64,000 nucleotides of DNA from Ancylobacter lacus (lineage in GTDB: Bacteria > Pseudomonadota > Alphaproteobacteria > Rhizobiales > Xanthobacteraceae), in NCBI RefSeq assembly GCF_018390635.1, contig NZ_JAHBGE010000013.1, positions 1 to 64,000 of the forward strand, read 5' to 3'. Positions 34,151-43,293 of the stretch are shown here, piece by piece; position 1 is the first letter of the stretch; the number at the start of each line of letters is the position of its first letter. The notes below the pieces were generated by a model. The model did not search any database, was not told where the DNA came from, and saw only the letters and a list, made by a program, of their open reading frames with translations. Position numbers and translations under genes: made by a program.

Positions 34151-35338
34151 TCAGCCGGCGGTGCGGCGGGCAAGGCCCGCGAGCTGGAGCGCGGTGCCCA
34201 CGGCGGCGAAGCCGGTGCCGAGCGCCAGCACCGCCCCCCAGCCTCCGGCGCCGAAGGCCAGTGTCGCCGCGGCCGAGCCCACCGCGCCGCCGACGAACAT
34301 CGCCCCCATCAGCACCGTGTTAAGCCGGGCCCGGGCGGCGGGGCGCAGCGAGAAGGCGATGTGCTGGTTGGAGACCAGCGCGGTCTGCACCCCGAAATCC
34401 AGCAGGATCACCCCCGCGACCAGCCCGGCCAGCGAACCCCACAGCCCGAACACCAGCCAGGAGGCGAGGGTGGCGAGCGCGCCGAGCATCACCGCCCGGC
34501 TCGGCCCGTGCCGGTCGGCGAAGCGGCCGGCCAGCGGGGCGGCGAGGATGCCGACCGCGCCGACCAGGCCGAACAGCCCGGCCACCTCGGTGCCGAGGCC
34601 GAAGCGCGGCTCCGCCAGCCGGAAGGCGAGGATGGTCCAGAAGCTGGAGAACGCCGCGAACAGCGCGGCCTGGGTCAGCGCCGCGCGCCGCAGCGCCGCG
34701 AACTCCATCCACAAATGGCCGATCGAGCCCAGCAGGCGGCGATAGGAGAGGGTGGAATCCGGCGCGCTGTGCGGCAGCACCATGGCCATCAGCAGCGCCG
34801 CGGCGAGCGCGATCGGCACCGCGAGCCAGAACATCTCGCGCCAGCCGCCATGCGCGGCGACGACGCCGGCCAGCGTGCGGCTGAGCAGGATGCCGGCGAG
34901 CAGCCCGGCCATCACCGTGCCCACCGTCGCGCCGCGCCGGGCGGGGGCGGCGAGATGGGCGGCGAGCGGCACGATCTGCTGCGCCACCGTCGCCGACAGC
35001 CCGACCGCCAGCGAGGCGGCCACCAGCGTGGCGCCGCCCGGCGCCATCGCCGCCGCCGCCATCGCCGCGGCCAGCAGCAGGAACTGCGCGACGATCAGCC
35101 GGCGCCGTTCCACGAGGTCGCCGAGCGGCACCAGCAGGAACAGGCCAAGCGCGTAGCCGATCTGCGTCGCCGTGGGCACGGCGCCGGTGAGGGCGCCGGG
35201 CAGGTCGAGCTCGATCACCGCGAGCATGGGCTGGTTGTAGTAGATGTTCGCCACCGCGACGCCGGCGGCGGCGGCCATCGAGAAGGTGGCGATGGGGCCG
35301 AGCACGGCCGCCTCGTCCACCGCGTCATGCGTTGTCAT
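34151..35338 (-). CDS. MFS transporter
   Basis: 395 residues with twelve predicted helices. The opening [24 protein letters not shown] and the loop motif [10 protein letters not shown] are typical of the small proteobacterial MFS group related to YgaY/YtbD. The start at 35338 has AGGAGA 8 bp upstream; the open frame further up is not protein-like. It is divergent from a LysR gene that probably controls it. It is likely an exporter; substrate unknown. Confidence 0.88.
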   Translation of the reverse strand: MTTHDAVDEAAVLGPIATFSMAAAAGVAVANIYYNQPMLAVIELDLPGALTGAVPTATQIGYALGLFLLVPLGDLVERRRLIVAQFLLLAAAMAAAAMAPGGATLVAASLAVGLSATVAQQIVPLAAHLAAPARRGATVGTVMAGLLAGILLSRTLAGVVAAHGGWREMFWLAVPIALAAALLMAMVLPHSAPDSTLSYRRLLGSIGHLWMEFAALRRAALTQAALFAAFSSFWTILAFRLAEPRFGLGTEVAGLFGLVGAVGILAAPLAGRFADRHGPSRAVMLGALATLASWLVFGLWGSLAGLVAGVILLDFGVQTALVSNQHIAFSLRPAARARLNTVLMGAMFVGGAVGSAAATLAFGAGGWGAVLALGTGFAAVGTALQLAGLARRTAG

Positions 35339-35454
35339 GCGGGTCTCTCCTGCGCCCGCCATCGCTCTCGGCGGCGGCGGGGTTTTGTCAGGCCCGTCGC
35401 GGTTTGGGTGCGGCAGGCCATCGGGTTGCAGGCAAGATAGACCGTCACGAAAAG

Positions 35455-35490
35455 CGTTATAGTGGGTCGATCCGATACACGAGTATAACG
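35455..35490. promoter_or_regulatory. Inverted repeat between divergent MFS and LysR genes
   Basis: CGTTATA (35455-35461) and TATAACG (35484-35490) are perfect inverted arms 22 bp apart, just before the LysR start at 35503. Widely spaced A/T-rich arms fit a LysR recognition region, but no experimental match is known to me. Confidence 0.4.
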
Positions 35491-35502
35491 GGAATAGTGA
35501 CA

Positions 35503-36381
35503 ATGGACTTCCAGAGCCTCGCGGTGCTGGTGGAGACCGCCTCGGCCGGCAGCCTCGCTGGCGCCGCGCGGCGGCTGCGCCTCACACCGATGGCGGCGAC
35601 CCGGCTGCTGGCCGGGCTGGAGAAGGAGCTCGGCGCCCGCCTCGTTCAGCGCACCACCCGGGCGCTCTCCCTCACCGAGGAGGGGCTGGCCTTCCTGCCC
35701 CATGCCGAGGCGCTGCTGGAGGAGCAGGCCGCGGCCCTGGCGAGCCTCAAGGGGCGGGAGGGCCGCGCCGCCGGGCTGCTGCGGGTCACCGCCTCGCTCG
35801 CTTTCGGCCGGCAGGTGGTGGCGCCGCTGATGGTCGATTTCATGCGCACGCACCCGGCGGTGACGGTGGACCTGCGGCTCTCCGACAGTCTGGTCGACAT
35901 CGTGGCGGAAGGCTTCGACCTCGCCATCCGCATCGCCCTGCTGGAGGACAGCACGCTGGTGGCGCGCCGGCTCGCCGACAATCCGCGCCGGCTGGTCGCG
36001 GCGCCGGCCTATCTCGCCGCGGCCGGCCGCCCGGCCCGGCTGGCCGAGCTGGAACGGCACGAATGCCTCACCGTGAGCGGCGCGCCGCACTGGTCGTTCA
36101 GCACCGGCGCGGCGACCCGGCGGGTCAAGGCCGCCGGCCGCTTCAGCGCCAATTCCATCGACGCCTTGCACGAGGCCTGCCGGGGCGGGCTCGGCATCGC
36201 CAACCTGTCGGAGTGGGACGTGCGGGAGGACGTGGCGCGCGGCGCGCTGGTGCCGCTGGCGCTGGAGGACGCGGAGCCGGAGCCGCTGGCGATCTGGGCG
36301 GTCTATCCCACCCGCCGCATGGTGCCGGTGCGGGTGCGGCTGTTCATCGAGGCGCTCGCCGCCCGCCTCGCGCCGGGCTGA
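35503..36381 (+). CDS. LysR-family transcriptional regulator
   Basis: 292 residues beginning [25 protein letters not shown]. The HTH is at about 18-58 ([36 protein letters not shown] within it) and the effector domain at about 88-290 ([20 protein letters not shown]). It belongs to the CrgA-like group. Divergent placement 164 bp from the MFS gene suggests it regulates that exporter. Confidence 0.88.
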   Translation: MDFQSLAVLVETASAGSLAGAARRLRLTPMAATRLLAGLEKELGARLVQRTTRALSLTEEGLAFLPHAEALLEEQAAALASLKGREGRAAGLLRVTASLAFGRQVVAPLMVDFMRTHPAVTVDLRLSDSLVDIVAEGFDLAIRIALLEDSTLVARRLADNPRRLVAAPAYLAAAGRPARLAELERHECLTVSGAPHWSFSTGAATRRVKAAGRFSANSIDALHEACRGGLGIANLSEWDVREDVARGALVPLALEDAEPEPLAIWAVYPTRRMVPVRVRLFIEALAARLAPG

Positions 36382-36478
36382 GCGGCGCCGTCGCCCGGCG
36401 CGCCGATTGCCGGCGCGTCCTCCAACGGGCGCCCGCCGCCCGCGCCTCGCGGGGTGTGCCGGAGGACCGCTCCGCCGC

Positions 36479-38377
36479 TCAGGCCGCCTCCGGCCGCGGC
36501 AGCCAGAGCGAGACGCGGCCGCCGGCGCCGGGTGTGGCGGCGGCGATGCGGATCTCGCCGTCATGGGCGGAGATGATGGTGCGGCACATGGCGAGGCCGA
36601 GGCCCATGCCCTGACGCTTGGTGGTGAAGAACGGCTCGAACGCCTTGTGCGCCGCCTCGTCGCTGAAGCCGGGGCCGGTGTCGGCCACCTCCACCAGCAC
36701 CCCCCGGTCCATGGGCGCGGTGCGCACCGAAAGCACGCGGCGCTCCGGGCCGACCGTTTCCATCGCCTGCACGGCATTGGTGAGAAGATTGATGATGACC
36801 TGCTGCAGCAGGATGCGGTCGCCATGGACGAGGGCGCCCGCCGCCTCGAGGCGCGCGGTCAGGGTGACGCCGCGGGCGCCGATGTCGTTGCGCAGCAGGT
36901 GCAGCGTCTCGTCCACGAGCACGTCGAGTTCCAGCGCGGTGCGTTCCGGCTCGACCTTGGCCATGAAGCTGCGGACCCGGCGCACCACCTCCGACACCCG
37001 CCGCGCCGCGGCCGAGGTTTCCTCCAGCGCGGCGCGGACCTCGCCGAGCTCCGGCGGGTCGCGCTCCATCCACCGTCGCGCCGCGGCGGCGCTGGTGACG
37101 ATGGCGGCGAGCGGCTGGTTGATCTCGTGGGCGATGGAGGCGGAGACCTCGCCGATGGTGGCGGCGCGCAGGGCGTGGTCCAGCTGGGCGCGGGTGTTCT
37201 GCAGCGCCTCCTGCACCTTCAGCCGCTCGGTGATGTTCAGCACGCTCGCCTGCACCCGCTCCAGCGCGCCGTCCGGCGGGAAGTTGAAGGCGACGATGAC
37301 GCGCAGCACCTCGCCGCGCCGGGTGCGGATCGTCGCCTCGCCCTCGAAGCTCGGCGCCCCGGCGTCGAGGGCCAGCAGGAAGTCGACGAAGCTCTCGGAG
37401 GGGTCGGCGAGAAATTCGTCGAGATGGGAGAAGAACTCCTCGCGCGAGGCGACGCCCATGAGCTTCAGGCCGGTGCCGTTGACGTCGGTCACCTGCACCA
37501 TGCGGCGCAGCGCGCGGACGAAGGCGGGATTCTGCTGGAGATGGGCGGCCATGTCGCCGACGCCGTTCGCCCGGGCCTTCGCGAGCGCCGCCTTGAGCGG
37601 GCGCAGGTCGTGCTCCCAGATGGCGACGGCGAGGGTTTCGAAGATGGTGCGGAAGCGCTGCTCGCTCTTCTTCAGCGCCTCCACCGCGGCCCGGCGTTCG
37701 GTGATGTCGGTGTTGGTCTCCAGCGTCGTGCCGGAGCGCCGGCCGATCCGCGCCTTCTGCCGCCAGCGGCTGGAAACGTGGATGAGCCGCCCGTCGCGGG
37801 TGCGCTGGGTCAGCTCGCCCTCCCAGCTCCCGGAGGCGGCCAGCGCCGTGGCGATGGCCTCGCGCGGCTGGGGAAAGCGGGTCGAGAGCAGGACGTGGGC
37901 ATCCTTGCCCCAGGCCTCGGCGGAGGACCAGCCGTAGAGCGTCTCGGCGGCCCGGTTCCAGTAGATCACGCAGCCCTGCGCGTCGGAGAGGTACATGGCG
38001 TCGCTGGTGACATCCAGCAGTTCGGCCTGGGCCGCCAGGGTCTCGCGCTCGCCGAGCCGCTTCAGGAGGATGAAGGAGGTGGCGACGATGGCGGCGAGGC
38101 TGAACAGCAGCCGCAGCACCGCCTCGACACGCGGGTCGTGGCCATGGACCAGGAGGAAGCCCGCCAGCGTGAGGCTGACGCAGGCCGCCGTCCAGAGCTG
38201 CAATGCCCGCTCGGAGGTGGTGTCGCCGACGATGAGGAGGACCAGCACATAGAGCACAGCCACCGCGCTGCCGAGCGTGGTGAAGGCGTCGATGGCGAAG
38301 ATCGCGGCGGCGAGCGCCGCGGCCCCGGCGTGGCGGCCGGCGCGTGCCCCGGCGGGCGGGGCGGCTTGTCTGCGCAT
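36479..38377 (-). CDS. PAS-domain sensor histidine kinase (FixL-like class)
   Basis: 632 residues: an N-terminal hydrophobic module with about three helices (20-110), two PAS regions (about 120-245 and 255-390), HisKA with SIAHEINQPLAAI (His417), an N box (INLLTNAVQAM), a G1 box (VADTGPGF), FEPFFTTKRQG and a G2 box (GMGLGLAMC). The HEINQPL H box and QG-MGLGL lid belong to the FixL/DctB/TodS-type HPK4 class, which usually pairs with FixJ-type regulators. The likely partner is the regulator at 32815-33468 or the receiver at 39305. No haem-PAS signature was recognised, so the signal is unknown. No strong ribosome site is visible at this start. Confidence 0.9.
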   Translation of the reverse strand: MRRQAAPPAGARAGRHAGAAALAAAIFAIDAFTTLGSAVAVLYVLVLLIVGDTTSERALQLWTAACVSLTLAGFLLVHGHDPRVEAVLRLLFSLAAIVATSFILLKRLGERETLAAQAELLDVTSDAMYLSDAQGCVIYWNRAAETLYGWSSAEAWGKDAHVLLSTRFPQPREAIATALAASGSWEGELTQRTRDGRLIHVSSRWRQKARIGRRSGTTLETNTDITERRAAVEALKKSEQRFRTIFETLAVAIWEHDLRPLKAALAKARANGVGDMAAHLQQNPAFVRALRRMVQVTDVNGTGLKLMGVASREEFFSHLDEFLADPSESFVDFLLALDAGAPSFEGEATIRTRRGEVLRVIVAFNFPPDGALERVQASVLNITERLKVQEALQNTRAQLDHALRAATIGEVSASIAHEINQPLAAIVTSAAAARRWMERDPPELGEVRAALEETSAAARRVSEVVRRVRSFMAKVEPERTALELDVLVDETLHLLRNDIGARGVTLTARLEAAGALVHGDRILLQQVIINLLTNAVQAMETVGPERRVLSVRTAPMDRGVLVEVADTGPGFSDEAAHKAFEPFFTTKRQGMGLGLAMCRTIISAHDGEIRIAAATPGAGGRVSLWLPRPEAA

Positions 38378-38450
38378 GGAGGCATCGTCTGTTGCAAGGA
38401 TCAGCCGGAGCTGTTTGCCATCATACAGACGAAGCCGCCGCTGGGCAGTG

Positions 38451-38488
38451 ACCTAAGGTAATGCTCGTCTATGCCTGAGTATAGGGTG
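38451..38488. promoter_or_regulatory. YATACC-N2-GGTAT motif, copy 2, upstream of the PAS kinase
   Basis: TATGCCTGAGTATAGGGTG at 38470-38488 matches the copy at 32252 with two changes in the arms. A separate small palindrome, ACCTAAGGT, lies at 38451-38459. Both are within 115 bp upstream of the kinase start. Confidence 0.45.
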
Positions 38489-38593
38489 AGGCGCGTGGCC
38501 CGTCGTGCCCCCGGGTCGGGGAACCTGTCGCCCGGGCCGGGCCGCAGCCCAGCGCGCCGCGCGGGGATGGCGGCCGGCCGGGCGGCGGTCGGC

Positions 38594-39112
38594 TCAGTGC
38601 TGGGCGCGGGTGCACTCGTAGAGGAACCAGGTGCGGCGCTCGGCCTCGTCGATCCACACCTCGATCAGGCTGGTGCTGGCGACGTCGTTATACTCCTCGC
38701 ACACCGCATGCGCGGCGCGCAGGAAGCCGGTGAGGCGCATATTGTCGTCGGCGAGCTCCGCCAGCATGTCCTGCGCGGTGACGTACTCGGCGTCGTTGTC
38801 CTCAAGGCGCTGGAGCCGCTGGATATGGCCGATCGACCGCAGCGTGGTGCCGCCGACCTTGCGGGCGCGCTCGGCGATCGCGTCGGTGGTGGCGAAGATC
38901 TGGTCGCCCTGCTCGTCGAGCATCAGGTGGTAGTCGCGGAAATGCGGGCCGGAGAGATGCCAGTGGAAATTCTTCGTCTTGAGGTAGAGCGCGAACATGT
39001 CGGCCAGCAGGCCGGTCAGCGCCGCGGCGATGTCGCGGGTGGCGTCGGCCCCGAGATCGGTGGGGGTGCGAAGGGGGGCGATCTGGCGCGTCTTGAGCGG
39101 GTTCGTGGTCAT
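38594..39112 (-). CDS. dps: Dps family DNA-binding ferritin-like protein
   Basis: 172 residues. The ferroxidase-site residues are present: NFHWHLSGPHFRDYHLMLDEQGDQI, with His, His, Asp and Glu at family spacing. The C-terminal YNDVASTSLIEVWIDEAERRTWFLYECT is typical. Twelve subunits form a shell that oxidises Fe(II) with hydrogen peroxide and protects DNA. The N-terminal tail is only mildly basic. It sits among a PAS kinase and a single-domain receiver, and a copy of the regional palindrome lies 150 bp upstream, so stress control by that system is inferred. Confidence 0.93.
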   Translation of the reverse strand: MTTNPLKTRQIAPLRTPTDLGADATRDIAAALTGLLADMFALYLKTKNFHWHLSGPHFRDYHLMLDEQGDQIFATTDAIAERARKVGGTTLRSIGHIQRLQRLEDNDAEYVTAQDMLAELADDNMRLTGFLRAAHAVCEEYNDVASTSLIEVWIDEAERRTWFLYECTRAQH

Positions 39113-39261
39113 GGGACACTCCGTGGGCCGGAAGGGAACGCGGAACCGGCCCGGGCGCGGGAGAGGGGGAGATGCTCCCGCGGCGCTTGCGGCCGGTTCC
39201 GACGCTTCTGAACCTAGGCGTTCGCCGCGGGCCGCGAAATTGGCCGTTCGGTTGCGCCGCT

Positions 39262-39281
39262 CATACGAGGATATGGTGCGG
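39262..39281. promoter_or_regulatory. YATACC-N2-GGTAT motif, copy 3, upstream of dps
   Basis: CATACGAGGATATGGTGCGG at 39262-39281 shares the ATAC...TATGGTGCGG pattern with the site at 41295. It lies 150 bp upstream of the dps start and within the gap after the single-domain receiver gene. Confidence 0.45.
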
Positions 39282-39304
39282 CGATCCCCGGCGGTAGGCG
39301 CGGA

Positions 39305-39664
39305 TCAGAGCGCCGGTCCCACCGTGCGCTCCAGCCACTCGATCATCTCGGTGCCGTCGAACGGCTTGGCGAGGAAGGCGACGGCGCCGGCCTCCGTCAC
39401 CTGGCGCCGCAGCCTCTCCTCGGGAAAGGCGGTGATGAAGATGAGCGGGGTGGCGACGCCGCGCCGGCGCAGCGCCGACTGCATCTCGATCCCGCTCATG
39501 CCGGGCATCTGCACATCGGTGATGATGCAGGCGGCCTCGCCGAGCAGCGGAGAGGAGAGGAACTCCTCGGCGCCGGCGAAGGTGCCGGTGGCGAAGCCGA
39601 GCGAGCGCACGAGGCTGGCGGTCGCGGTCCGCACGGACTCGTCGTCGTCGATGATGGCGATCAT
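39305..39664 (-). CDS. Single-domain response regulator (FixJ-type receiver)
   Basis: 119 residues: a receiver with IDDDES, Asp50 (IITDVQMPGMSG), FITAF and the Lys of LAKPFDG, and no output domain. The sequence is closer to FixJ/TodT receivers than to CheY. It could act as a phosphate sink or as a phosphorelay branch for the nearby PAS kinase. The ATG at 39664 is at the family N-terminus; upstream GTG or TTG codons are possible. The dps gene follows on the same strand after 192 bp. Confidence 0.85.
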   Translation of the reverse strand: MIAIIDDDESVRTATASLVRSLGFATGTFAGAEEFLSSPLLGEAACIITDVQMPGMSGIEMQSALRRRGVATPLIFITAFPEERLRRQVTEAGAVAFLAKPFDGTEMIEWLERTVGPAL

Positions 39665-39865
39665 CGGTGGTTGGCGCACTCGCAAGACCCTCTGGCACGC
39701 CGGACACAGCCGGTCTGTCGCCCCCTGGGGCAGCTATAGCGCTCCTGCGGCGTACAACGAAAGTCATATCAAGGTTTGGTCGGCCGTCGCCGGCGACGGG
39801 CAGACGCGGCAAAAAGGCACGGCCGCCGCGCGGGTGCGCGGCGGCCGTCCGAAGGCGTGATCGGC

Positions 39866-40861
39866 TCAACCCTTGATGAAGGCGAGCAGGTCCGGGTTGA
39901 TCACGTCGGCCTCGGTGGTGAGCATGCCGTGGGGGTAGCCCTTGTAGACCTTCAGCGTGCCGTTCTTCAGCAGCTTGACGGACAGCAGCGCCGAATCCGC
40001 GATCGGCACGATCTGGTCGTCGTCGCCGTGCATCACCAGCGTGGGAACCGAGATGGCCTTGAGGTCTTCGGTCTGGTCGGTCTCGGAGAAGGCCTTGATG
40101 CCCTCGTAATGGGCCTTGGCGCTGCCCATCATGCCCTGGCGCCACCAGTTCTGGATCACGCCGGGATACACCTTCGCGCCCTCGCGGTTGAAGCCGTAGA
40201 ACGGGCCGGTGGGGACATCGAGGAAGAACTGGGCGCGGTTGTCGGCGGTCGCCTTGCGGAAGCTGTCGAACACCTCCAGCGGCAGGCCGCCGGGATTGGA
40301 CTCGGTCTTGAGCATCAGCGGGGGAACCGCGGAAACCAGCACCGCCTTGGCGACGCGGCCGGCCGGCTCGCCATGCTTGGCCACATAGCGCGCGACTTCG
40401 CCGCCGCCGGTGGAATGGCCGATATGCACGGCGTTCTTCAGGTCGAGATGCTCCACCACCGCGAAGGCGTCGGCGGCGTAGTGGTCCATGTCGTGACCCT
40501 CGCTGACCTGCGCCGAACGGCCGTGGCCGCGGCGGTCATGGGCGACCACGCGGAAGCCGTTGAGGACGAAGAACATCATCTGGGCGTCCCAGTCGTCCGA
40601 CGACAGCGGCCAGCCGTGGTGGAACATGATGGGCTGGGCGTCCTTCGGGCCCCAGTCCTTGTAGAAGATGTCGACGCCGTCCTTGGTCGTGACGTAACCC
40701 ATGGTTTCGTTCCTTTCGGGTGGGGAGGTGGTGAGGGAAGACGAGGGGGTCTGCGCCGCCACCGGGAAGGGCAGGGCGGCGAGCATGCCGGCGCCGAGGC
40801 CGAGGGCCATGACGCTGCGCCGGTCGGGTCGAGCGGGGTCGAAGGTCGTGCGGTCGGCCAT
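39866..40861 (-). CDS. Tat-exported alpha/beta hydrolase, non-haem haloperoxidase-like
   Basis: 331 residues. The first 36 form a twin-arginine signal (PDRRSVMALGLGAGMLAALP, ending PVAAQ). The enzyme part (from about 54, MGYVTTKDGVDIFYKDWG) has the oxyanion HHGWPLS, nucleophile elbow GHSTGGG, Asp in MHGDDDQIV and His in GYPHGM, the catalytic triad of cofactor-free chloroperoxidases/perhydrolases. An internal ATG at 40702 has its own AAGGA site and would give the usual cytosolic 278-residue form, so two products are possible. Two OhrR-like operators lie 190-215 bp upstream, linking it to peroxide stress. Confidence 0.88.
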   Translation of the reverse strand: MADRTTFDPARPDRRSVMALGLGAGMLAALPFPVAAQTPSSSLTTSPPERNETMGYVTTKDGVDIFYKDWGPKDAQPIMFHHGWPLSSDDWDAQMMFFVLNGFRVVAHDRRGHGRSAQVSEGHDMDHYAADAFAVVEHLDLKNAVHIGHSTGGGEVARYVAKHGEPAGRVAKAVLVSAVPPLMLKTESNPGGLPLEVFDSFRKATADNRAQFFLDVPTGPFYGFNREGAKVYPGVIQNWWRQGMMGSAKAHYEGIKAFSETDQTEDLKAISVPTLVMHGDDDQIVPIADSALLSVKLLKNGTLKVYKGYPHGMLTTEADVINPDLLAFIKG

Positions 40862-41046
40862 GACGGGCTCCAGCTTCGGGCATGCCGGCAGCGTTGCGGC
40901 GCCCGCTGCGGGCGCCGCCCGTGCCGGGCGAAAGGGTGGTACGGATCGCGGCGCGCCCGGGCCTGACGCTGGGCGCGGTCCGCGGTCCCTGTGGTTGAGC
41001 GGAGCGGGTTGCTGCCAAAGGGGGCGCCGCTTTCCGTGACTTATTT

Positions 41047-41075
41047 AATCGCACACGATTTAATCGTACGCGATA
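41047..41075. promoter_or_regulatory. Tandem OhrR/MarR-like operators
   Basis: AATCG-CACA-CGATT at 41047-41060 is a perfect inverted repeat, and AATCG-TACG-CGATA at 41062-41075 is a near copy 15 bp on. They sit in a strikingly A/T-rich island in the 40862-41358 gap. MarR-type organic-peroxide repressors (OhrR) bind sites of this shape. The downstream gene is the haloperoxidase-like hydrolase. Confidence 0.55.
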
Positions 41076-41269
41076 TATACTTTCGTCTCGTTGCCGTTCC
41101 CTGCGGGGTGGCGGCCTCGGCTACACGCCCCGATCCGGGTGCACGCACCGATGATGGCCGGGGCCTCAAGGGCTCGGGCGGGCGCCCTGCGGCGGTCCGC
41201 CCTGTCGGCCCCAGCGGAACGAAGCCTAGAGGGTTGGGGATTTATCTCAATTGAGCCAACGGCTTCCGC

Positions 41270-41314
41270 ACCTAGGCCTTACGCGTGCGCGGGCTATACG
41301 TCGGTATGGTGCGG
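41270..41314. promoter_or_regulatory. YATACC-N2-GGTAT motif, copy 4
   Basis: TATACGTCGGTATGGTGCGG at 41295-41314 is the best match to the copy at 39262. ACCTAGGC at 41270-41277 lies beside it, and a perfect CTCAATTGAG palindrome is at 41246-41255. The group is 385-455 bp upstream of the hydrolase start and just past the end of the YqaA-like gene. Confidence 0.45.
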
Positions 41315-41358
41315 GGCTATGGCTGCGCGGCAGCCGGTCTCCGCGCGCGGCGAGACGG

Positions 41359-41796
41359 TCAGGCCGCGGCGAGCGTCACCGCCGCCAGCACGGCGTAGCG
41401 CGCCAGTTTCGCCACGCTCACCAGCAGCAGGAACACCGGCAAGGGCTCGCGGAGCATGCCGGCCACCAGCGTCAGCGGGTCGCCCACCACCGGGGCCCAG
41501 CTCAGCAGCAGCGACCAGCGGCCACAGCGGCGGTACCAGCCCTGCGCGCGGTCGAGCTGCGCCTCGCTCGCGGGAAACCAGCGGGCGTGGCGGAAGCGCT
41601 CGATGCCGCGCCCCAGCGCCCAGTTGATCACCGAGCCCAGCACATTGCCGGCGGTGGCCACCGCCACCAGCAGCCAGGGCGGCTGCGCCCCTAGCAGCAG
41701 CAGGCCCACCAGCGCCGCTTCCGACTGCATCGGCAGCAGGGTGGCGGCGATCAGCGCGGTGGCGAACAGCCCGGCATAGACGGCAAGGTCGGTCAT
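41359..41796 (-). CDS. yqaA: YqaA family membrane protein (VTT/DedA-like domain)
   Basis: A 145-residue inner-membrane protein with four hydrophobic segments. It has the family marks LPMQSEAALVGLLL, NVLGSVINWALGRG, and the amphipathic WAPVVGDPLTLVAGMLR re-entrant segment of the SNARE-associated/VTT fold. DedA-superfamily members flip or transport lipids; YqaA itself is untested. Start at 41796. No operon partner is certain, though the oxidase gene lies 169 bp upstream on the same strand. Confidence 0.87.
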   Translation of the reverse strand: MTDLAVYAGLFATALIAATLLPMQSEAALVGLLLLGAQPPWLLVAVATAGNVLGSVINWALGRGIERFRHARWFPASEAQLDRAQGWYRRCGRWSLLLSWAPVVGDPLTLVAGMLREPLPVFLLLVSVAKLARYAVLAAVTLAAA

Positions 41797-41965
41797 CGCC
41801 GCGCGACACCGACGGGAATGCGGGCGGCGGGGCCGAAACAGGCGGGGTGGGGACGAGGGGAGGCCGGCGCATTCATGGCCTCTGCATAACGCGTGCCGCC
41901 GCCGCCGTCGCCCCTGCCGGCAGCACCGGGGCCAGGCACGGCCTTGTCTGCGGCGGCTTCCGGCC

Positions 41966-43267
41966 TCAGCCGGGCTCGTGGGCGTCGCGGTAGCGGTAAA
42001 GCGCCAGCAGGGCCGGGGCGACGCACCGCGCCACACCGTGGAGCGGGTAGGGCGCGACGGCGGTGAGCGGCACCGGCAGCTCCGCCGGGGCCGCCCCCTC
42101 GATCGCGTCCGCCAGCACCGGCCCCAGCGCCACCGAGAGCGCCACGCCGCGCCCGTTGCAGGCGATCCAGCTCCATAGGCCTTCCGCGACGCGGTGGAAG
42201 CGCGGCATGCGGTCGGCCGTCATCCCGAGCCGGCCGTTCCAGACCCTGTCGAAGCGCGGCACGCCCATCTGCGGGAACAGCGCCGCCAGCCGCACGCCGA
42301 CGAGGCGCTTCAGCCGTTCGGCGCCGTTCAGCGGAACGATGAGCGCGCCCCCGGTGACGAGCCGGCCCCGGGCGTCCCAGCGGAAGAAGCGCAGGTCGCC
42401 ATGGGTGTCGGAGAGCGCCTGCCGGCCGGGCAGCACCGTGGCGCGGACCGCCGCCGGCAGCGGCTCGGTCGCCATCTGCCAGGAGAGGACGGGCACCAGC
42501 GAGCGGGCGAGGGCCGGGGCGAGGCGGGGCGCGAAGGCGTCGGTATAGGCGTTGGCGGCCATCACCACCTGATCGGCGATCACCCGGCCTCGCGGCGTCG
42601 ACAGCACCCAGCCGGTCCGGGCACGCGTCAGGCTCTGCACCGGGCTGGCCTCGAACAGCGTGGCCCCCGCCGCTTCCACCACGCCGGCGAGGCCGCGGGC
42701 GAGGGCGAGCGGGTTGATGTGGCCGCCGCTGGTGTTGAGCATGGCGCCGTGCCACGCGGACGAGCCGACCAGCCGCGCCGTCTCCGCCGCGTCCAGCAGC
42801 CGCACCGGGGCGCTGCGCCGGGCCCAGGCTTCCACCCGCGCCGCCGAAAGCCTGACCCGTCCCGGCGAATGCGCCGGCTGCACCCAGCCGGTCTGCTCCG
42901 CCTCGCAGGCGATGGCATGGGCGCGCACGAGGCCGAACAGCGCGTCGGCACTGCCGGCGACCAGCCGCACGAAGCGTTCGCCGGTCTCGCCGTGGCGGGC
43001 GACGATGGCGTCGGGCTCGGCCCCGGTGAGGGTGGGGATGACCTGCCCGTTATTGCGCCCGGAGGCGCCCCAGCCCACCCGCGCGGCTTCCAGAACCACC
43101 ACCCTGTGCCCGCGTCCGGCAAGGGCGAGCGCGACGGACAGGCCGGTGAAGCCGGCGCCGACCACCGCGACGTCGGTCCGCCATTCGCCCTCCAGGGCGG
43201 GCCGCGCCGGTGTCTCCGGCGTCACCGCGGCCCAGAGCGTGGCCGGCATGGCGGGCGGCGGCATCAT
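41966..43267 (-). CDS. FAD-dependent amine/amino-acid oxidase (DAO family)
   Basis: 433 residues with an N-terminal FAD-binding DAO fold: VAVVGAGFTGLSVALALAGRG, then VVLEAARVGWGASGRNNGQV and the late GRGVALSVALGPVLADAI. GWGASGRNNGQ is typical of the PuuB/OrdL gamma-glutamylputrescine-oxidase-like group. It likely oxidises a secondary amine or D-amino acid with release of hydrogen peroxide. GAGGAGA upstream supports the start at 43267. It lies 26 bp after the racemase gene in a shared operon with a divergent Lrp-type regulator, which suggests amino-acid catabolism. Confidence 0.88.
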   Translation of the reverse strand: MMPPPAMPATLWAAVTPETPARPALEGEWRTDVAVVGAGFTGLSVALALAGRGHRVVVLEAARVGWGASGRNNGQVIPTLTGAEPDAIVARHGETGERFVRLVAGSADALFGLVRAHAIACEAEQTGWVQPAHSPGRVRLSAARVEAWARRSAPVRLLDAAETARLVGSSAWHGAMLNTSGGHINPLALARGLAGVVEAAGATLFEASPVQSLTRARTGWVLSTPRGRVIADQVVMAANAYTDAFAPRLAPALARSLVPVLSWQMATEPLPAAVRATVLPGRQALSDTHGDLRFFRWDARGRLVTGGALIVPLNGAERLKRLVGVRLAALFPQMGVPRFDRVWNGRLGMTADRMPRFHRVAEGLWSWIACNGRGVALSVALGPVLADAIEGAAPAELPVPLTAVAPYPLHGVARCVAPALLALYRYRDAHEPG

Positions 43268-43293
43268 GCGGGCGGTCTCCTCTCGCAGCGGGA

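Noticed and set aside
39210-39223. GAACCTAGGCGTTC and other CCTAGG-type boxes as part of the scattered regulatory motif
   Set aside because: Spacing to the main palindrome varies (about 19, 25 and 49 bp) and the sequence is not constant, so it was not made part of the motif.
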